A stretch of 64,000 bases of DNA. Origin: Actinophytocola glycyrrhizae (GTDB taxonomy: Bacteria > Actinomycetota > Actinomycetes > Mycobacteriales > Pseudonocardiaceae). Of this stretch, positions 44,085-52,876 are shown piece by piece. The notes beneath the pieces are model-generated. The model was not told the DNA's origin. It saw only the letters and a list, made by a program, of their open reading frames with translations, and did not search any database. A program made the translations under genes and the position numbers. The number at the start of each line of letters is the position of its first letter. Position 1 is the first letter of the stretch. Location of the stretch: the NCBI RefSeq assembly GCF_042653545.1, contig NZ_JBHSIS010000025.1, positions 62,001 to 126,000 of the forward strand. The letters run 5' to 3'.

Positions 44085-45047
44085 ATGAAGGGCTTCGACC
44101 CGTGGGCGCCCACTGATCCACTTGGTGAGGCACTGCACCTGCTCCGGATGAACGGCGCGTTCTACTGCCGCACGGAGTTGTCCGCGCCGTGGGGCGCGAC
44201 GATGCCCGCGATGCCGGGGCACCTGTGGTTCCACGTCGTGACCGCGGGCTCCTGCCTGCTGCGCACCGACGACGGCCCGCCCCGCGCCATGGGCCCGCAC
44301 GAGCTGGTCCTCGTGCCGCACGGGCAGGGGCACGCGCTGCTCAGCGAGCCGGGCGTGGCGACGCCGAACGTCATGGACCTGCCCCGCGACCTGGTCAGCG
44401 ACCGGTACGAGTCGCTGCGGCACGGCGGTGGCGGCGCGACGACGCACATGATCTGCGGCGCCATCCGGTTCGACCAGCCAGGCGCGCGGCACCTGATCGA
44501 GGTGCTGCCGCAGACCCTGCACATCGAGGCAGCCGACGCCGCACCGGACAGCTGGCTGCCGAGCCTGCTGCGGCTCATGGCGGCTGAGGCGAAGGAGCTG
44601 CGGCCCGGCGGCGAGGAAGTGATCACCCGCCTGTCGGACATCCTCGTCATCCAGGCGATCCGTGTGTGGCTCGAGTCCGACCCCGCCGCCCGCACCGGCT
44701 GGCTCGGCGCACTGCACGACCCGCAGCTCGGTCGCGCGCTCGCGCTGATCCACCGCAGGCCCGACCACGCGTGGACGGTCGCCGAACTGGCGAGTGAGCT
44801 GGCGATGTCCCGTTCGGCGTTCTCCGCGCGGTTCACGAAGGTGGTGGGGGAGCCGGTGATGTCGTACGTGACGCGCTGGCGGATGCAGGTGGCTCTGCGC
44901 TCCTGCGAGGAGGGCAGAGCCACCACAGCGGAGCTCGCCCGCAAGCTCGGCTACCGCTCCGAAGCCGCGTTCGCGCGGGCGTTCAAGCGGGTGCTGGGCG
45001 TCTCACCCGGCGCGGCGAGGAAACAGGAGTTCAGGCAGGCGGGCTGA
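44085..45047 (+). CDS. AraC-family transcriptional regulator
   Basis: 320 residues from ATG 44085. The N-terminal cupin sensor (AraC_binding_2/cupin_6: HLWFHVVTAGSCLL, PHELVLVPHGQGH) is followed by a C-terminal double HTH (TVAELASELAMSRSAFSARF, TTAELARKLGYRSEAAFARA). It probably controls the divergent NmrA-like gene; the 127-bp gap has several TCCA/TGGA half-sites around 44010-44075. Overlaps the convergent TetR gene by 17 bp. Confidence 0.92.
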   Translation: MKGFDPWAPTDPLGEALHLLRMNGAFYCRTELSAPWGATMPAMPGHLWFHVVTAGSCLLRTDDGPPRAMGPHELVLVPHGQGHALLSEPGVATPNVMDLPRDLVSDRYESLRHGGGGATTHMICGAIRFDQPGARHLIEVLPQTLHIEAADAAPDSWLPSLLRLMAAEAKELRPGGEEVITRLSDILVIQAIRVWLESDPAARTGWLGALHDPQLGRALALIHRRPDHAWTVAELASELAMSRSAFSARFTKVVGEPVMSYVTRWRMQVALRSCEEGRATTAELARKLGYRSEAAFARAFKRVLGVSPGAARKQEFRQAG

Positions 45048-45609
45048 CCCGCCACCCGGCGAGCACCGCGGCGAGGTCGGCCCTGAGCACGTCCGCGACC
45101 GCGCCCTCCGGGGCGAGTGCCCAGTCCATCAGCGCGCCGTGCGCCATCGCGGCGACGATGCGGGCCGCCTGCGCCGGTGGGGGAGCCCCGGGCAGGTCCG
45201 CCGCGGTGAACAGGTCCGTCAGCACCGCGCGCACCGCGGCCCGCAGGCGGGCGAAACCTGCCCGCAGCGCGGGATCCGCCAGATCGATCCCCAGCTGACC
45301 GAGGTGGTTGGACGTGCTCGCCGGGTCGGCGACGCCTTCCGTCGTGGCCAGGACCGCCGCCGTGATCGCGTCGAGCGGGGGCCGGCCCTCGGCGGCCGCG
45401 CGCAACAGCGGGGCCACGCCCTCGGCGCCGGTGGTCATCATCGCCAGCAGCAGTCTCCGCTTCGAGCCGAACCGGCCCGCCACCGTGCCCACCGCGACGC
45501 CCGCCTCCCCGGCGACCTGCGCGAGCGTGAACCCCGGGCCGAACCGGCCTATGGCCCGGCCGCACGCGGCCATCAGCTCGTCGTCGGAAACCTTGCGGGG
45601 GCGGGCCAC
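45031..45609 (-). CDS. TetR-family transcriptional regulator
   Basis: 192 residues. The N-terminal HTH (FTLAQVAGEAGVAVGTVAGRF, then KRRLL) and an all-helical ligand domain are those of the TetR family. The divergent PPOX-family gene starting at 45654 is the nearest candidate target. Confidence 0.9.
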   Translation of the reverse strand: MARPRKVSDDELMAACGRAIGRFGPGFTLAQVAGEAGVAVGTVAGRFGSKRRLLLAMMTTGAEGVAPLLRAAAEGRPPLDAITAAVLATTEGVADPASTSNHLGQLGIDLADPALRAGFARLRAAVRAVLTDLFTAADLPGAPPPAQAARIVAAMAHGALMDWALAPEGAVADVLRADLAAVLAGWRVSPPA

Positions 45610-45653
45610 ACAGTTATTGAACCACGGTTCGGAAACGGCGTAGGATCGGCGCC

Positions 45654-46112
45654 ATGGCGACGTGGCGGGAAATCGAGGCGGACGCTCCGGAGTTCGCCGA
45701 GCGGGTGCGGAGCCGGTTCGCGGCAGGCATCCACAAGACGATCGCGACCCTGCGCAAGGACGGGTCGCCGCGGATCAGCGGATCCGAACTGGACTTCAAG
45801 GACGGCGAGGTCACCCTCGGCATGATGGGCGGCTCGATGAAGCTGCTCGACGTGCGGCGCGACCCCCGCGTCGCCGTGCACAGCCCCTCGGTCGACCCGC
45901 CGGAGGACCCCACGACGTGGCTGGGTGACGCCAAGCTCGCAGGCAGGGCGATCGAGGTGGCGCCGCCCGCCGAGGGCGCGGAGCCCGGTGCGGGGTACTT
46001 CCGCATCGACATCGCCGAGGTCGCCCTGGCCCACGTCGGCACCCCCGCCGACCACCTGGTGATCGAGTCCTGGCACGAGGGCCGCGGCTACCGGCGGCGC
46101 ACGAGGAAGTAG
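45654..46112 (+). CDS. Pyridoxamine 5'-phosphate oxidase-family flavin-binding protein
   Basis: 152 residues, split beta-barrel: IHKTIATLRKDGSPRISGSE at the start and LDVRRDPRVAVHSPS in the middle. The family binds FMN or F420 and reduces small molecules. It follows the divergent TetR gene, which may regulate it. Confidence 0.85.
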   Translation: MATWREIEADAPEFAERVRSRFAAGIHKTIATLRKDGSPRISGSELDFKDGEVTLGMMGGSMKLLDVRRDPRVAVHSPSVDPPEDPTTWLGDAKLAGRAIEVAPPAEGAEPGAGYFRIDIAEVALAHVGTPADHLVIESWHEGRGYRRRTRK

Positions 46113-46139
46113 GCGGCCCTCCGCGTCGCGAAGGGCCGC
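46113..46139. terminator. Bidirectional hairpin between convergent genes
   Basis: GCGGCCCT (46113-46120) pairs with AGGGCCGC (46132-46139) across an 11-nt loop. It fills the 33-bp gap between the PPOX stop and the dctA stop. Confidence 0.6.
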
Positions 46140-46145
46140 CCGGTC

Positions 46146-47489
46146 CTACCTGCTCGGTTCCCTGGCGGGTTCGGTGACCGCGTGGTCGTCGACCAGTGTC
46201 CTCTCGTCGAACGGGTCCGCACCCGACAGCACCCGGTTCGCCTGGTCGCGGTCGAACTCCCTGGTCCACGTGCCGACGAGCACCGTCGCGACCGAGTTGC
46301 CCGCGAAGTTGGTCAGTGCCCGCGCCTCGGACATGAACCGGTCGATGCCCACGATGAGACCCACGCCGTCGACCAGTTCCGGCCGGTGTGACTGGAGACC
46401 ACCGGCGAGCGTCGCGAGGCCCGCGCCGGTCACGCCGGCCGCGCCCTTCGACGCGATGATCATGAACAGCAGCAGCCCGATCTGCTCGCCGACCGACAGC
46501 GGCGCGGCCATCGCCTCCGCGACGAACAGGGTCGCCATGGTCAGGTAGATCGCCGTGCCGTCGAGGTTGAACGAGTACCCGGTCGGGATCGTGATCCCCG
46601 CGACCGGCTTGCTCACACCGAGGTGCTCCATCTTCGCGATCAGCCTCGGCAGCGCCACCTCCGACGACGAGGTCGACAGGATCAGCAGGAACTCCCGCGA
46701 CAGGTAGCGGAACAGTGTCAGGATGTTCATCCGCGCGACCAGCCACAGCAGCGACGACAGGACCACGAACACGAACAGCAGGCAGGTCGCGTAGAAGCCG
46801 ATCATGATGATCGCGAGGCTCTTCAGCGCGTCGACGCCGGTCTCGCCGACCACGGCCGCGATCGCGCCGAACGCGCCGACCGGCGCCACCCACATGATCA
46901 TCGCGAGGATCCGGAAGACCAGCCGCTGGAGGTGCCCGACCCCGCGCAGGATCGGCTCACCCTTCGCGCCCATCGCCTGCAGCGCGAACCCGGCCAGCAG
47001 CGCGACGAGCAGCGTCTGCAGCACCGAGCCCTGGGTGAACGCCGACACGAGCGTCTCCGGGATGATGCCGAGCAGGAAGTCGACCGTGCCCTCCGACTCG
47101 GCCACCTGTTCCTTGCCCGCCTCGCGGACGCTCTCGGTGAGCCGCAACCCCTCGCCCGGGTGCAGGATGTTGCCGACGACGAGGCCGATGACCAGCGCCA
47201 CCGTCGACATCAGGAGGAAGTAGCCGATGGCGAGCGTGCCGACCTTGCCGACCTTCGCCGCCTTGGCCACGGAGCCGACGCCCAGCACGATCGTGCAGAA
47301 GATGATCGGGCTGATCATCATCTTGATCAGGTTGACGAACCCGGTGCCGAGCGGTTTCAGTTCCTTCCCGACCGCCGGCCACACCAGGCCGATCAGGATG
47401 CCGGCAGCGACGGCGGCCACCACGGCGATGTAGAGGAAGTGGGTCCGGTCACGACGGCGTGGCCGGACCGGTTGTTCGACGCTGGACAC
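46146..47489 (-). CDS. dctA: C4-dicarboxylate transporter (DAACS family)
   Basis: 447 residues, about eight helices plus two re-entrant loops. Family blocks are NLIKMMISPIIFCTIVLGVG, the serine-rich STSSSEVALPRL, and the ligand/cation motif GYSFNLDGTAIY; GASKG-like KGAAGVTGAGL lies in the second hairpin. It imports succinate, fumarate, malate or related acids with Na+ or H+. It is divergent from the two-component system at 47633, which probably senses the same acids and activates it. Confidence 0.93.
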   Translation of the reverse strand: MSSVEQPVRPRRRDRTHFLYIAVVAAVAAGILIGLVWPAVGKELKPLGTGFVNLIKMMISPIIFCTIVLGVGSVAKAAKVGKVGTLAIGYFLLMSTVALVIGLVVGNILHPGEGLRLTESVREAGKEQVAESEGTVDFLLGIIPETLVSAFTQGSVLQTLLVALLAGFALQAMGAKGEPILRGVGHLQRLVFRILAMIMWVAPVGAFGAIAAVVGETGVDALKSLAIIMIGFYATCLLFVFVVLSSLLWLVARMNILTLFRYLSREFLLILSTSSSEVALPRLIAKMEHLGVSKPVAGITIPTGYSFNLDGTAIYLTMATLFVAEAMAAPLSVGEQIGLLLFMIIASKGAAGVTGAGLATLAGGLQSHRPELVDGVGLIVGIDRFMSEARALTNFAGNSVATVLVGTWTREFDRDQANRVLSGADPFDERTLVDDHAVTEPAREPSR

Positions 47490-47632
47490 AGGACCTCCTG
47501 GCAGGGACGGGTGTGCTGCGGGGCGAAGCTCGCGCAGCGACCACGGGCATTGTGCGAACCCGTATGACCTGGGTCACCTTTGTGTTCATTGAGTAGACGA
47601 GCTTTCAAGATCATGTGAGGCGGGACACACTG

Positions 47633-49243
47633 GTGCGCATGACAGGTGAGCGCTGGAGCCTCGCGCGGCAACTGCTGGTGATCCAGGTGATCATCGTCGG
47701 GATGCTGGTCGTCGCCGGGGCGGTGCTCGCCTACCTCGACGTCGCCGACCGGACCGAGGACTCCACGCGGGAAGAGGTGGTGTCGGTCGCGCTGACCATC
47801 GCAGACTCGCCCGCCGTCGTCGACGCCGTGCTGGCGAGGGAGCCGAGCGCGATACTGCAGCCCTTCGCCGAGCGCGTTCGCCGCGACACCGGCGTGGACT
47901 TCATCACGATCATGGACCCCGACGGCCGCCGCTTCACGCACCCGGACCCGGCGCGCATCGGCGAGCGGTTCCTCGGCCACATCGACGAGGCGCTCGCGGG
48001 GAAGGTCTTCACCGAGACCTACACCGGCACGCTCGGCCCGTCGGTCCGCGCGGTGGTCCCGGTCCGCGACGGCGACCGGATCGTGGCGCTCGTCAGCGTC
48101 GGCATCACGCTCGACGCGATCGCCGGGCAGGTCAGCGACCGGCTCGTGCCGCTCGTGCTGGTGGCACTGGTGACGCTGGCGGTCGGCATGACCGGCACCT
48201 ACCTGGTCAGCAGGCGGCTCGCCAGGCAGACCCACGGCCTCGGTCCCGCCGAGCTGGGCAGGCGCCTGGAGTACCACGAGGCGATCCTGCACACCGTCCG
48301 CGAGGGCCTCCTGCTGGTCGACCAGGCCGGCCGGGTGACGCTGTGCAACGACGGCGCCCGCGAACTGCTCGACCTGGACGGCCAGGTCGAGGGCGCAGTG
48401 CTGTCCGATCTGGGGCTGCCCGCCGCGATGGTCGCGAGCATGGCGCCGGACCGCACCACCCGCGACGAGATCCACCTGACCGAGCGGCGGGTGCTGGTCG
48501 TGAACTGCACGCCGGTCCGGTCCGGCAACCGCGCGCACGGCACGGTCGTCACGCTGCGGGACCACACCGACCTGCAGGCGCTGACCGGCGAGCTGGACTC
48601 GGTCCGCGGGTTCGCCGAGTCGCTGCGCTCGCAGGCGCACGAGGCCGCGAACCGGCTGCACACGGTGGTGTCGCTGGTGGAGCTCGGCCGCTACGACGAC
48701 GCCGTCGAGTTCGCCACCGCCGAGCTCGCCCTCGCGCAGCAGCTCACCGACCGCGTGGTGGACGCGGTGTCCGAACCCGTGCTCGCCGCGCTGCTGCTCG
48801 GCAAGGCGGCGGAGGCGAACGAACGCGGCATCGAGCTGGTGATCACGCCGGAGACGGAGATCGATGACACGGTGCTCGGCGGCACGCTCGCGCCGAGGGA
48901 CGTGGTCACGATCCTCGGCAACCTCATCGACAACGCGCTCGACGCGGCGGTCGAGGGCGGCGCCGCCCAGCTGAGGGCGCCCAAGGTGTTCGTCACCGCC
49001 CGCGCCGAGGACGGCGCGCTGCTGCTGCGGATCGAGGACACCGGCCCCGGGCTCGCGGCGGGCGAGGTGGCGTTCGACCGCGGCTGGTCCACGAAGGCCG
49101 GCGGCACGGGACACGGCCGCGGCATCGGGCTCGCGCTGGTGCGGCAGGCGGTGCTGCGCTGCAACGGCACGATCGAGGTGAACCAGGGAGAACGCGGCGC
49201 GGTGTTCACGGTCCGGCTCCCCACCGCTCTGGTACCGAGGTGA
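47633..49243 (+). CDS. CitA/DcuS-type sensor histidine kinase
   Basis: About 536 residues from GTG 47633 (GAGGCGGG upstream; ATG 47639 also possible). TM1 (~18-40), then an extracellular PAS-like sensor (IADSPAVVDAVL, DFITIMDPDGRRFTHP, the CitA/DcuS carboxylate-binding fold), TM2 (~165-188), a cytosolic PAS, a DHp helix with the phospho-His in SQAHEAANRLHTV, and HATPase (NLIDNALDA, GRGIGLALVRQ). The context points to a C4-dicarboxylate sensor. Stop and next start overlap (GTGA). Confidence 0.92.
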   Translation: MRMTGERWSLARQLLVIQVIIVGMLVVAGAVLAYLDVADRTEDSTREEVVSVALTIADSPAVVDAVLAREPSAILQPFAERVRRDTGVDFITIMDPDGRRFTHPDPARIGERFLGHIDEALAGKVFTETYTGTLGPSVRAVVPVRDGDRIVALVSVGITLDAIAGQVSDRLVPLVLVALVTLAVGMTGTYLVSRRLARQTHGLGPAELGRRLEYHEAILHTVREGLLLVDQAGRVTLCNDGARELLDLDGQVEGAVLSDLGLPAAMVASMAPDRTTRDEIHLTERRVLVVNCTPVRSGNRAHGTVVTLRDHTDLQALTGELDSVRGFAESLRSQAHEAANRLHTVVSLVELGRYDDAVEFATAELALAQQLTDRVVDAVSEPVLAALLLGKAAEANERGIELVITPETEIDDTVLGGTLAPRDVVTILGNLIDNALDAAVEGGAAQLRAPKVFVTARAEDGALLLRIEDTGPGLAAGEVAFDRGWSTKAGGTGHGRGIGLALVRQAVLRCNGTIEVNQGERGAVFTVRLPTALVPR

Positions 49244-49914
49244 TCTCCGTGCTCGTGGTCGAGGACGACCTCGTCGCCGCCGACGCGCACCGGCTCTACG
49301 TCGAGCGGGTCGCCGGGTTCGCCGTCGCCGGCGTCGTGCACTCGGCGGGGGAGGCACGGCGGGCGCTCGGGCGGCTGGACGTGGACCTGCTGCTGCTCGA
49401 CCAGTACCTGCCCGACGGCAACGGGCTCGACCTGTGCCGGACGCTCCGGGCCGAGGGCAGGCTCGTCGACGTGATCATGGTGACCTCCGCGCGGGACCTC
49501 GCACTGGTGCGGGCCGCGGTGTCCAGCGGCGTCGTGCAGTACCTGCTGAAGCCGTTCACCTTCGCGACCCTGCGCGACAAGCTCGAGCGGTACGCGCGGT
49601 TCCGGCGCGGCGTCGACCGTGCGGAGGAGGCCGACCAGACCGGCGTCGACCACCTCTTCGCCACGCTGCGCGGCACCGAGGGCGCGCGGTTGCCGAAGGG
49701 CATGAGTGCGCCGACCCTCGACGCGGTGGCCGCCGCGCTGCGTGGCGCGGACGACGGCCTGTCGGCGAGCGCGGCGGGGGACGCGCTCGGCATGTCCCGC
49801 GTGACCGCGCGCCGGTACCTGGAGTACCTGGCCGACCACGGGATGGCCCTCCGGCAACCGAGGTATGGTCAGGTGGGACGCCCCGAACTGCGCTACCAGT
49901 GGGCCAGGACCTGA
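49240..49914 (+). CDS. CitB/DcuR-type response regulator
   Basis: 224 residues. The receiver domain has acidic pocket VEDD, phospho-Asp in LLLLDQYLPDGNG and Lys in LKPFTF. The C-terminal winged/HTH output domain (SASAAGDALGMSRVTARRYLEYL) is that of the CitB family. It is cotranscribed with the kinase and likely activates dctA. Confidence 0.93.
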   Translation: MISVLVVEDDLVAADAHRLYVERVAGFAVAGVVHSAGEARRALGRLDVDLLLLDQYLPDGNGLDLCRTLRAEGRLVDVIMVTSARDLALVRAAVSSGVVQYLLKPFTFATLRDKLERYARFRRGVDRAEEADQTGVDHLFATLRGTEGARLPKGMSAPTLDAVAAALRGADDGLSASAAGDALGMSRVTARRYLEYLADHGMALRQPRYGQVGRPELRYQWART

Positions 49915-49940
49915 CCGGTGGAACAACCGGCCGGGCAGGG

Positions 49941-50203
49941 GTGTTATTCTGAACGACGCGACCAGCCTTGCTTGCGAGGCTGACCAAGTGGAGCCCCGCT
50001 CCCACCCGAGTCACACCGTGGCCGGGTTCCGGTCGCCGCGACCTGTGCCGGACAGCTCCGGCACTCAGGGCGCGGTGTGCCCGTCATGCGTGACGGGTGA
50101 TCGGAAGCGGGCCCCGTTCGTCATCAGACGACCGGGGCTTCGTGCTTGATGGGGATCCGCGAGGGTCGCGGATGAGAAGACGAACCCGGCCCGAGGAGGC
50201 CCC
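49941..50203 (+). promoter_or_regulatory. Long structured leader of the infC operon
   Basis: A TATTCT -10 box lies at 49945-49950. The following 250-nt leader folds into several hairpins: 50080-50097 (CCCGTCA-TGCG-TGACGGG), an interrupted stem around 50105-50141, and ATCCGCGA/TCGCGGAT (50155-50173) just before the RBS. No protein gene lies here. Ribosomal operons of this type are often autoregulated; the mechanism here is unknown. Confidence 0.55.
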
Positions 50204-50758
50204 ATCAGCTCCGAGACACGTATCAACGACCGCATCCGAGTCCCGGAAGTCCGCCTGGTCGGACCGAACGGCGAGCAGGTCGGCATCGTGCGCATCGAAG
50301 ACGCACTGCGGCTCGCTCAGGAAGCGGACCTGGACCTCGTGGAGGTTGCCCCGCAGGCTCGCCCGCCCGTCTGCAAGCTCATGGACTTCGGCAAGTTCAA
50401 GTACGAGAGCGCGCAGAAGGCTCGCGAGTCGCGTCGAAACCAGCAGCTCACCGTGATCAAGGAGCAGAAGCTCCGCCCGAAGATCGACACCCACGACTAC
50501 GAGACCAAGCGCGGGCACGTGATGCGCTTCCTCGAGCACGGCAACAAGGTCAAGGTGACGATCATGTTCCGCGGGCGTGAGCAGTCCCGTCCCGAACTTG
50601 GTTTCCGGCTGTTGCAGCGGTTGTCCGAGGACGTGGCCGACCTCGGCTTCGTCGAGGCCGCGCCGAAGCAGGACGGTCGAAACATGATCATGGTGCTGGC
50701 GCCGCACAAGACCCAGAAGACCCGCCCGAAGGCCAGCGCGGAACCAGACACGAACTGA
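50204..50758 (+). CDS. infC: Translation initiation factor IF-3
   Basis: 184 residues starting at the rare codon ATC 50204, with GAGGAGG four bases upstream. The first residues (SSETRINDRIRVPEVRLVGP) match the conserved IF-3 N-terminus, which later ATG/GTG starts would cut off. IF-3 N- and C-domains are complete (LMDFGKFKYE, RGREQSRPELG). IF-3 rejects noncanonical start codons, so a rare start on its own gene is the classic autoregulatory device. First gene of infC-rpmI-rplT. Confidence 0.95.
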   Translation: MSSETRINDRIRVPEVRLVGPNGEQVGIVRIEDALRLAQEADLDLVEVAPQARPPVCKLMDFGKFKYESAQKARESRRNQQLTVIKEQKLRPKIDTHDYETKRGHVMRFLEHGNKVKVTIMFRGREQSRPELGFRLLQRLSEDVADLGFVEAAPKQDGRNMIMVLAPHKTQKTRPKASAEPDTN

Positions 50759-50829
50759 CCGCGGCTGATCGAGTGACCGAGTGCGTCTCACCGAGGCGCA
50801 CCCGGTCGTACAACTGCGCAAGGATCACA

Positions 50830-51024
50830 ATGCCCAAGAACAAGACTCACTCCGGTACTTCGAAGCGAGTTCGGATCACCGGCAAGGGAAAGCTGCGTCG
50901 TCAGCAGACCGGCCTGCGCCACAAGCTGGAGAAGAAGTCCAGCAGGGTGACCCGGCGCCTGGCAGGCACCGAAGAGATCGCCAAGGCCGACGTCAAGCGC
51001 GTCAAGAAGCTGCTCGGTCGCTGA
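50830..51024 (+). CDS. rpmI: 50S ribosomal protein L35
   Basis: 64 residues from ATG 50830: MPKNKTHSGTSKRVRITGKG, strongly basic, full length. It lies 71 bp after infC in the conserved infC-rpmI-rplT order. Confidence 0.97.
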   Translation: MPKNKTHSGTSKRVRITGKGKLRRQQTGLRHKLEKKSSRVTRRLAGTEEIAKADVKRVKKLLGR

Positions 51025-51095
51025 CCGGCACTCGTTTTCCCTGACCACATGGGGCGCGCGGGACCGCCGCCCTCGAGATCGATCGGATTTGCACC

Positions 51096-51473
51096 GTGGC
51101 ACGCGTCAAGCGGGCAGTCAACGCCCACAAGAAGCGCCGCACCACCCTTGAGCTGGCCAGCGGCTACCGCGGCCAGCGCTCGCGGCTGTACCGCAAGGCG
51201 AAGGAGCAGATGCTCCACTCGCTCAACTACGCCTACCGGGACCGCCGTGCCCGCAAGGGTGACTTCCGCCAGCTGTGGATCACCCGCATCAACGCCGCGG
51301 CGCGCCAGAACGGCCTGACCTACAACCGCTTCATCCAGGGTCTGAAGAACGCGGGTGTCGAGGTCGACCGCAAGATCCTCGCGGAGCTGGCCGTGAACGA
51401 CGCGGCCGCGTTCGCCGCGCTCGTCGAGGTCGCGCGCGCGAACGCCGACCAGCAGGGCAAGGCTGCTTCCTGA
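51096..51473 (+). CDS. rplT: 50S ribosomal protein L20
   Basis: 125 residues from GTG 51096 (ARVKRAVNAHKKRRTTLELA, GYRGQRSRLYRKAKEQ, RQLWITRINAAARQNGLTYN). It binds 23S rRNA early in 50S assembly and in other bacteria represses its own operon. The final TGA overlaps the next reading frame (CTGA). Confidence 0.98.
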   Translation: MARVKRAVNAHKKRRTTLELASGYRGQRSRLYRKAKEQMLHSLNYAYRDRRARKGDFRQLWITRINAAARQNGLTYNRFIQGLKNAGVEVDRKILAELAVNDAAAFAALVEVARANADQQGKAAS

Positions 51474-52288
51474 GCACCGCACCACGACCCGGGGTCGTTC
51501 CGTTCACCGAACGGACGCCCCGGGTCGCTGCTGCCAGGGCCCTGTCGCGCCGAGTGGGGCGGCAGCGCGCCGGGCGGTTCCTCGCCGAGGGCGCACAGGC
51601 CGTCCGCGAGGCGCTCACATGGCCGGGTGAGGTGCACGAGCTGTTCGTGACCGAGGCGTTCGCCGACCGCGACACCGAACTGCGCGGGCTCGCCGCCGAC
51701 CGCGGGGTACCCGTGTCGCCGGTGACCGACCGCGCGATGGCCGGCCTGTCCGACACCGTCACACCGCAGGGCGTGGTCGCGGTGTGCTCGCTGGTCGACG
51801 TGCCGCTCGCCGAGGCCCTGTCCGGTGCCCCGCGCCTGGTCGCGGTGCTGGTCGGGGTGGCGGACCCGGGCAACGCGGGCACGGTCGTCCGGGTCGCCGA
51901 CGCGGCGGGCGCCGACGCGGTGGTGCTCGCGGGTGACGCGGTCGACCCGCACAACGGCAAGTGCGTCCGCGCCTCGACCGGCAGCGTCTTCCACCTGCCG
52001 ATCGCCCGCGCCCCCGTCGACGACGTGCTCGCCGCCTGCCGGGCCGCCGGGCTGTGCCTGGTCGCCGCGGACGGCTACGCCGAGGACGAACTGACACCCG
52101 CCACCGACACCGGTCCGACCGCGTGGCTGTTCGGCAGCGAGGCCCACGGTCTACCCGATGAGGTGAAATCGGCGGCGGACGTGTCGCTGCGGGTCCCCCT
52201 CTACGGCAAGGCGGAGAGCCTCAACCTGGCCACCGCCGCCACGATCTGCCTGTACGCCAGCGCATGGGCACGGCGCGCTTCGCACTAG
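51470..52288 (+). CDS. TrmH/SpoU-family RNA methyltransferase
   Basis: About 272 residues. SPOUT knot motifs are NPGNAGTVVRVADAAG-like (DPGNAGTVVR), AWLFGSEAHGLP and VPLYGKAESLNLATAA; the N-terminal substrate-binding domain is RVAAARALSRRVGRQRAGRF, then LAEG. It probably 2'-O-methylates rRNA (RlmB-like) with SAM. The start is unclear: CTG 51470 overlaps the rplT stop, and the first GTG (51554) would cut the conserved N-terminus. The family commonly follows rplT in actinobacteria. Confidence 0.88.
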   Translation: MSTAPRPGVVPFTERTPRVAAARALSRRVGRQRAGRFLAEGAQAVREALTWPGEVHELFVTEAFADRDTELRGLAADRGVPVSPVTDRAMAGLSDTVTPQGVVAVCSLVDVPLAEALSGAPRLVAVLVGVADPGNAGTVVRVADAAGADAVVLAGDAVDPHNGKCVRASTGSVFHLPIARAPVDDVLAACRAAGLCLVAADGYAEDELTPATDTGPTAWLFGSEAHGLPDEVKSAADVSLRVPLYGKAESLNLATAATICLYASAWARRASH

Positions 52289-52396
52289 ATGATCGATCCC
52301 GTGAAGTCGGTGTGCTGGTCGCGTCGGACCGGCCCGGTTTTCGGTCGGGTGGGTTGGCTGCGGTTGGTGTTGTGGGTTTGTCCTCGCCGGAACGAG

Positions 52397-52451
52397 TGCC
52401 GTCAATGGGCCGTTCAGGGCGCTGAGCGCCCTGAACGCGCCTTTCAGGGCA
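52397..52451. repeat. Intergenic palindromic repeat, copy C
   Basis: A 55-bp palindrome, TGCCGTCAATGG to CCTTTCAGGGCA, with inner GGCGCT-GAGCGCC. It lies 109 bp after the methyltransferase stop, the only copy not between convergent genes. Confidence 0.8.
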
Positions 52452-52876
52452 TCAGCCACGTCGTCTCGCAGCACCGGATCCAGGGCGGCCCGCACAGCGA
52501 GGTCCACGTAGCGGTCTCAGCCCCCACGCAACGGTGGCGCAGACCCGCCCGAACCGCAGCCGACCCTCCCCTCCGCCACCCACGAGACCTACCCGTCCGG
52601 CAAGGACAAACCCGCCACGACGCCGACCGGAGCCCGGCCTCTCCGACGTGATTAACACCAACTCCACGGAATCGACCACCAGGTGATCTCGCGCCGATCA
52701 GCGGAGCCTTCGGGGACCGTGACGGCACCCAGCCACTATCGAGTGGTCATCCGCACCGTTTCAGTCCGCGGGGAGGCGGACTAGCTGTGGGCCTGATCGG
52801 CCGATCACCTAGGATCACTGTGCTCGCCGTCCGCGCGGGCACTCCGATCCGGAAACGTCCCTGGAGCCTGCCCCAC
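52452..52876. other. Noncoding stretch before pheS
   Basis: No supported gene. Notable items are a perfect 14-bp palindrome TGATCGGCCGATCA (52794-52807) directly followed by a TAGGAT -10-like box (52810-52815), which may be the pheST promoter and an operator. No T-box features were recognised. Confidence 0.4.

Noticed and set aside
43019..44116. Long plus-strand frame through the NmrA-like gene
   Set aside because: Only its first ~33 codons resemble a family (SRPBCC); the rest is antisense to an intact gene with its own RBS.
52289..52876. T-box riboswitch before pheS
   Set aside because: No specifier-loop or antiterminator elements were visible; actinobacterial T-boxes are mainly at ileS. 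Only a short palindrome and a -10-like box were found.
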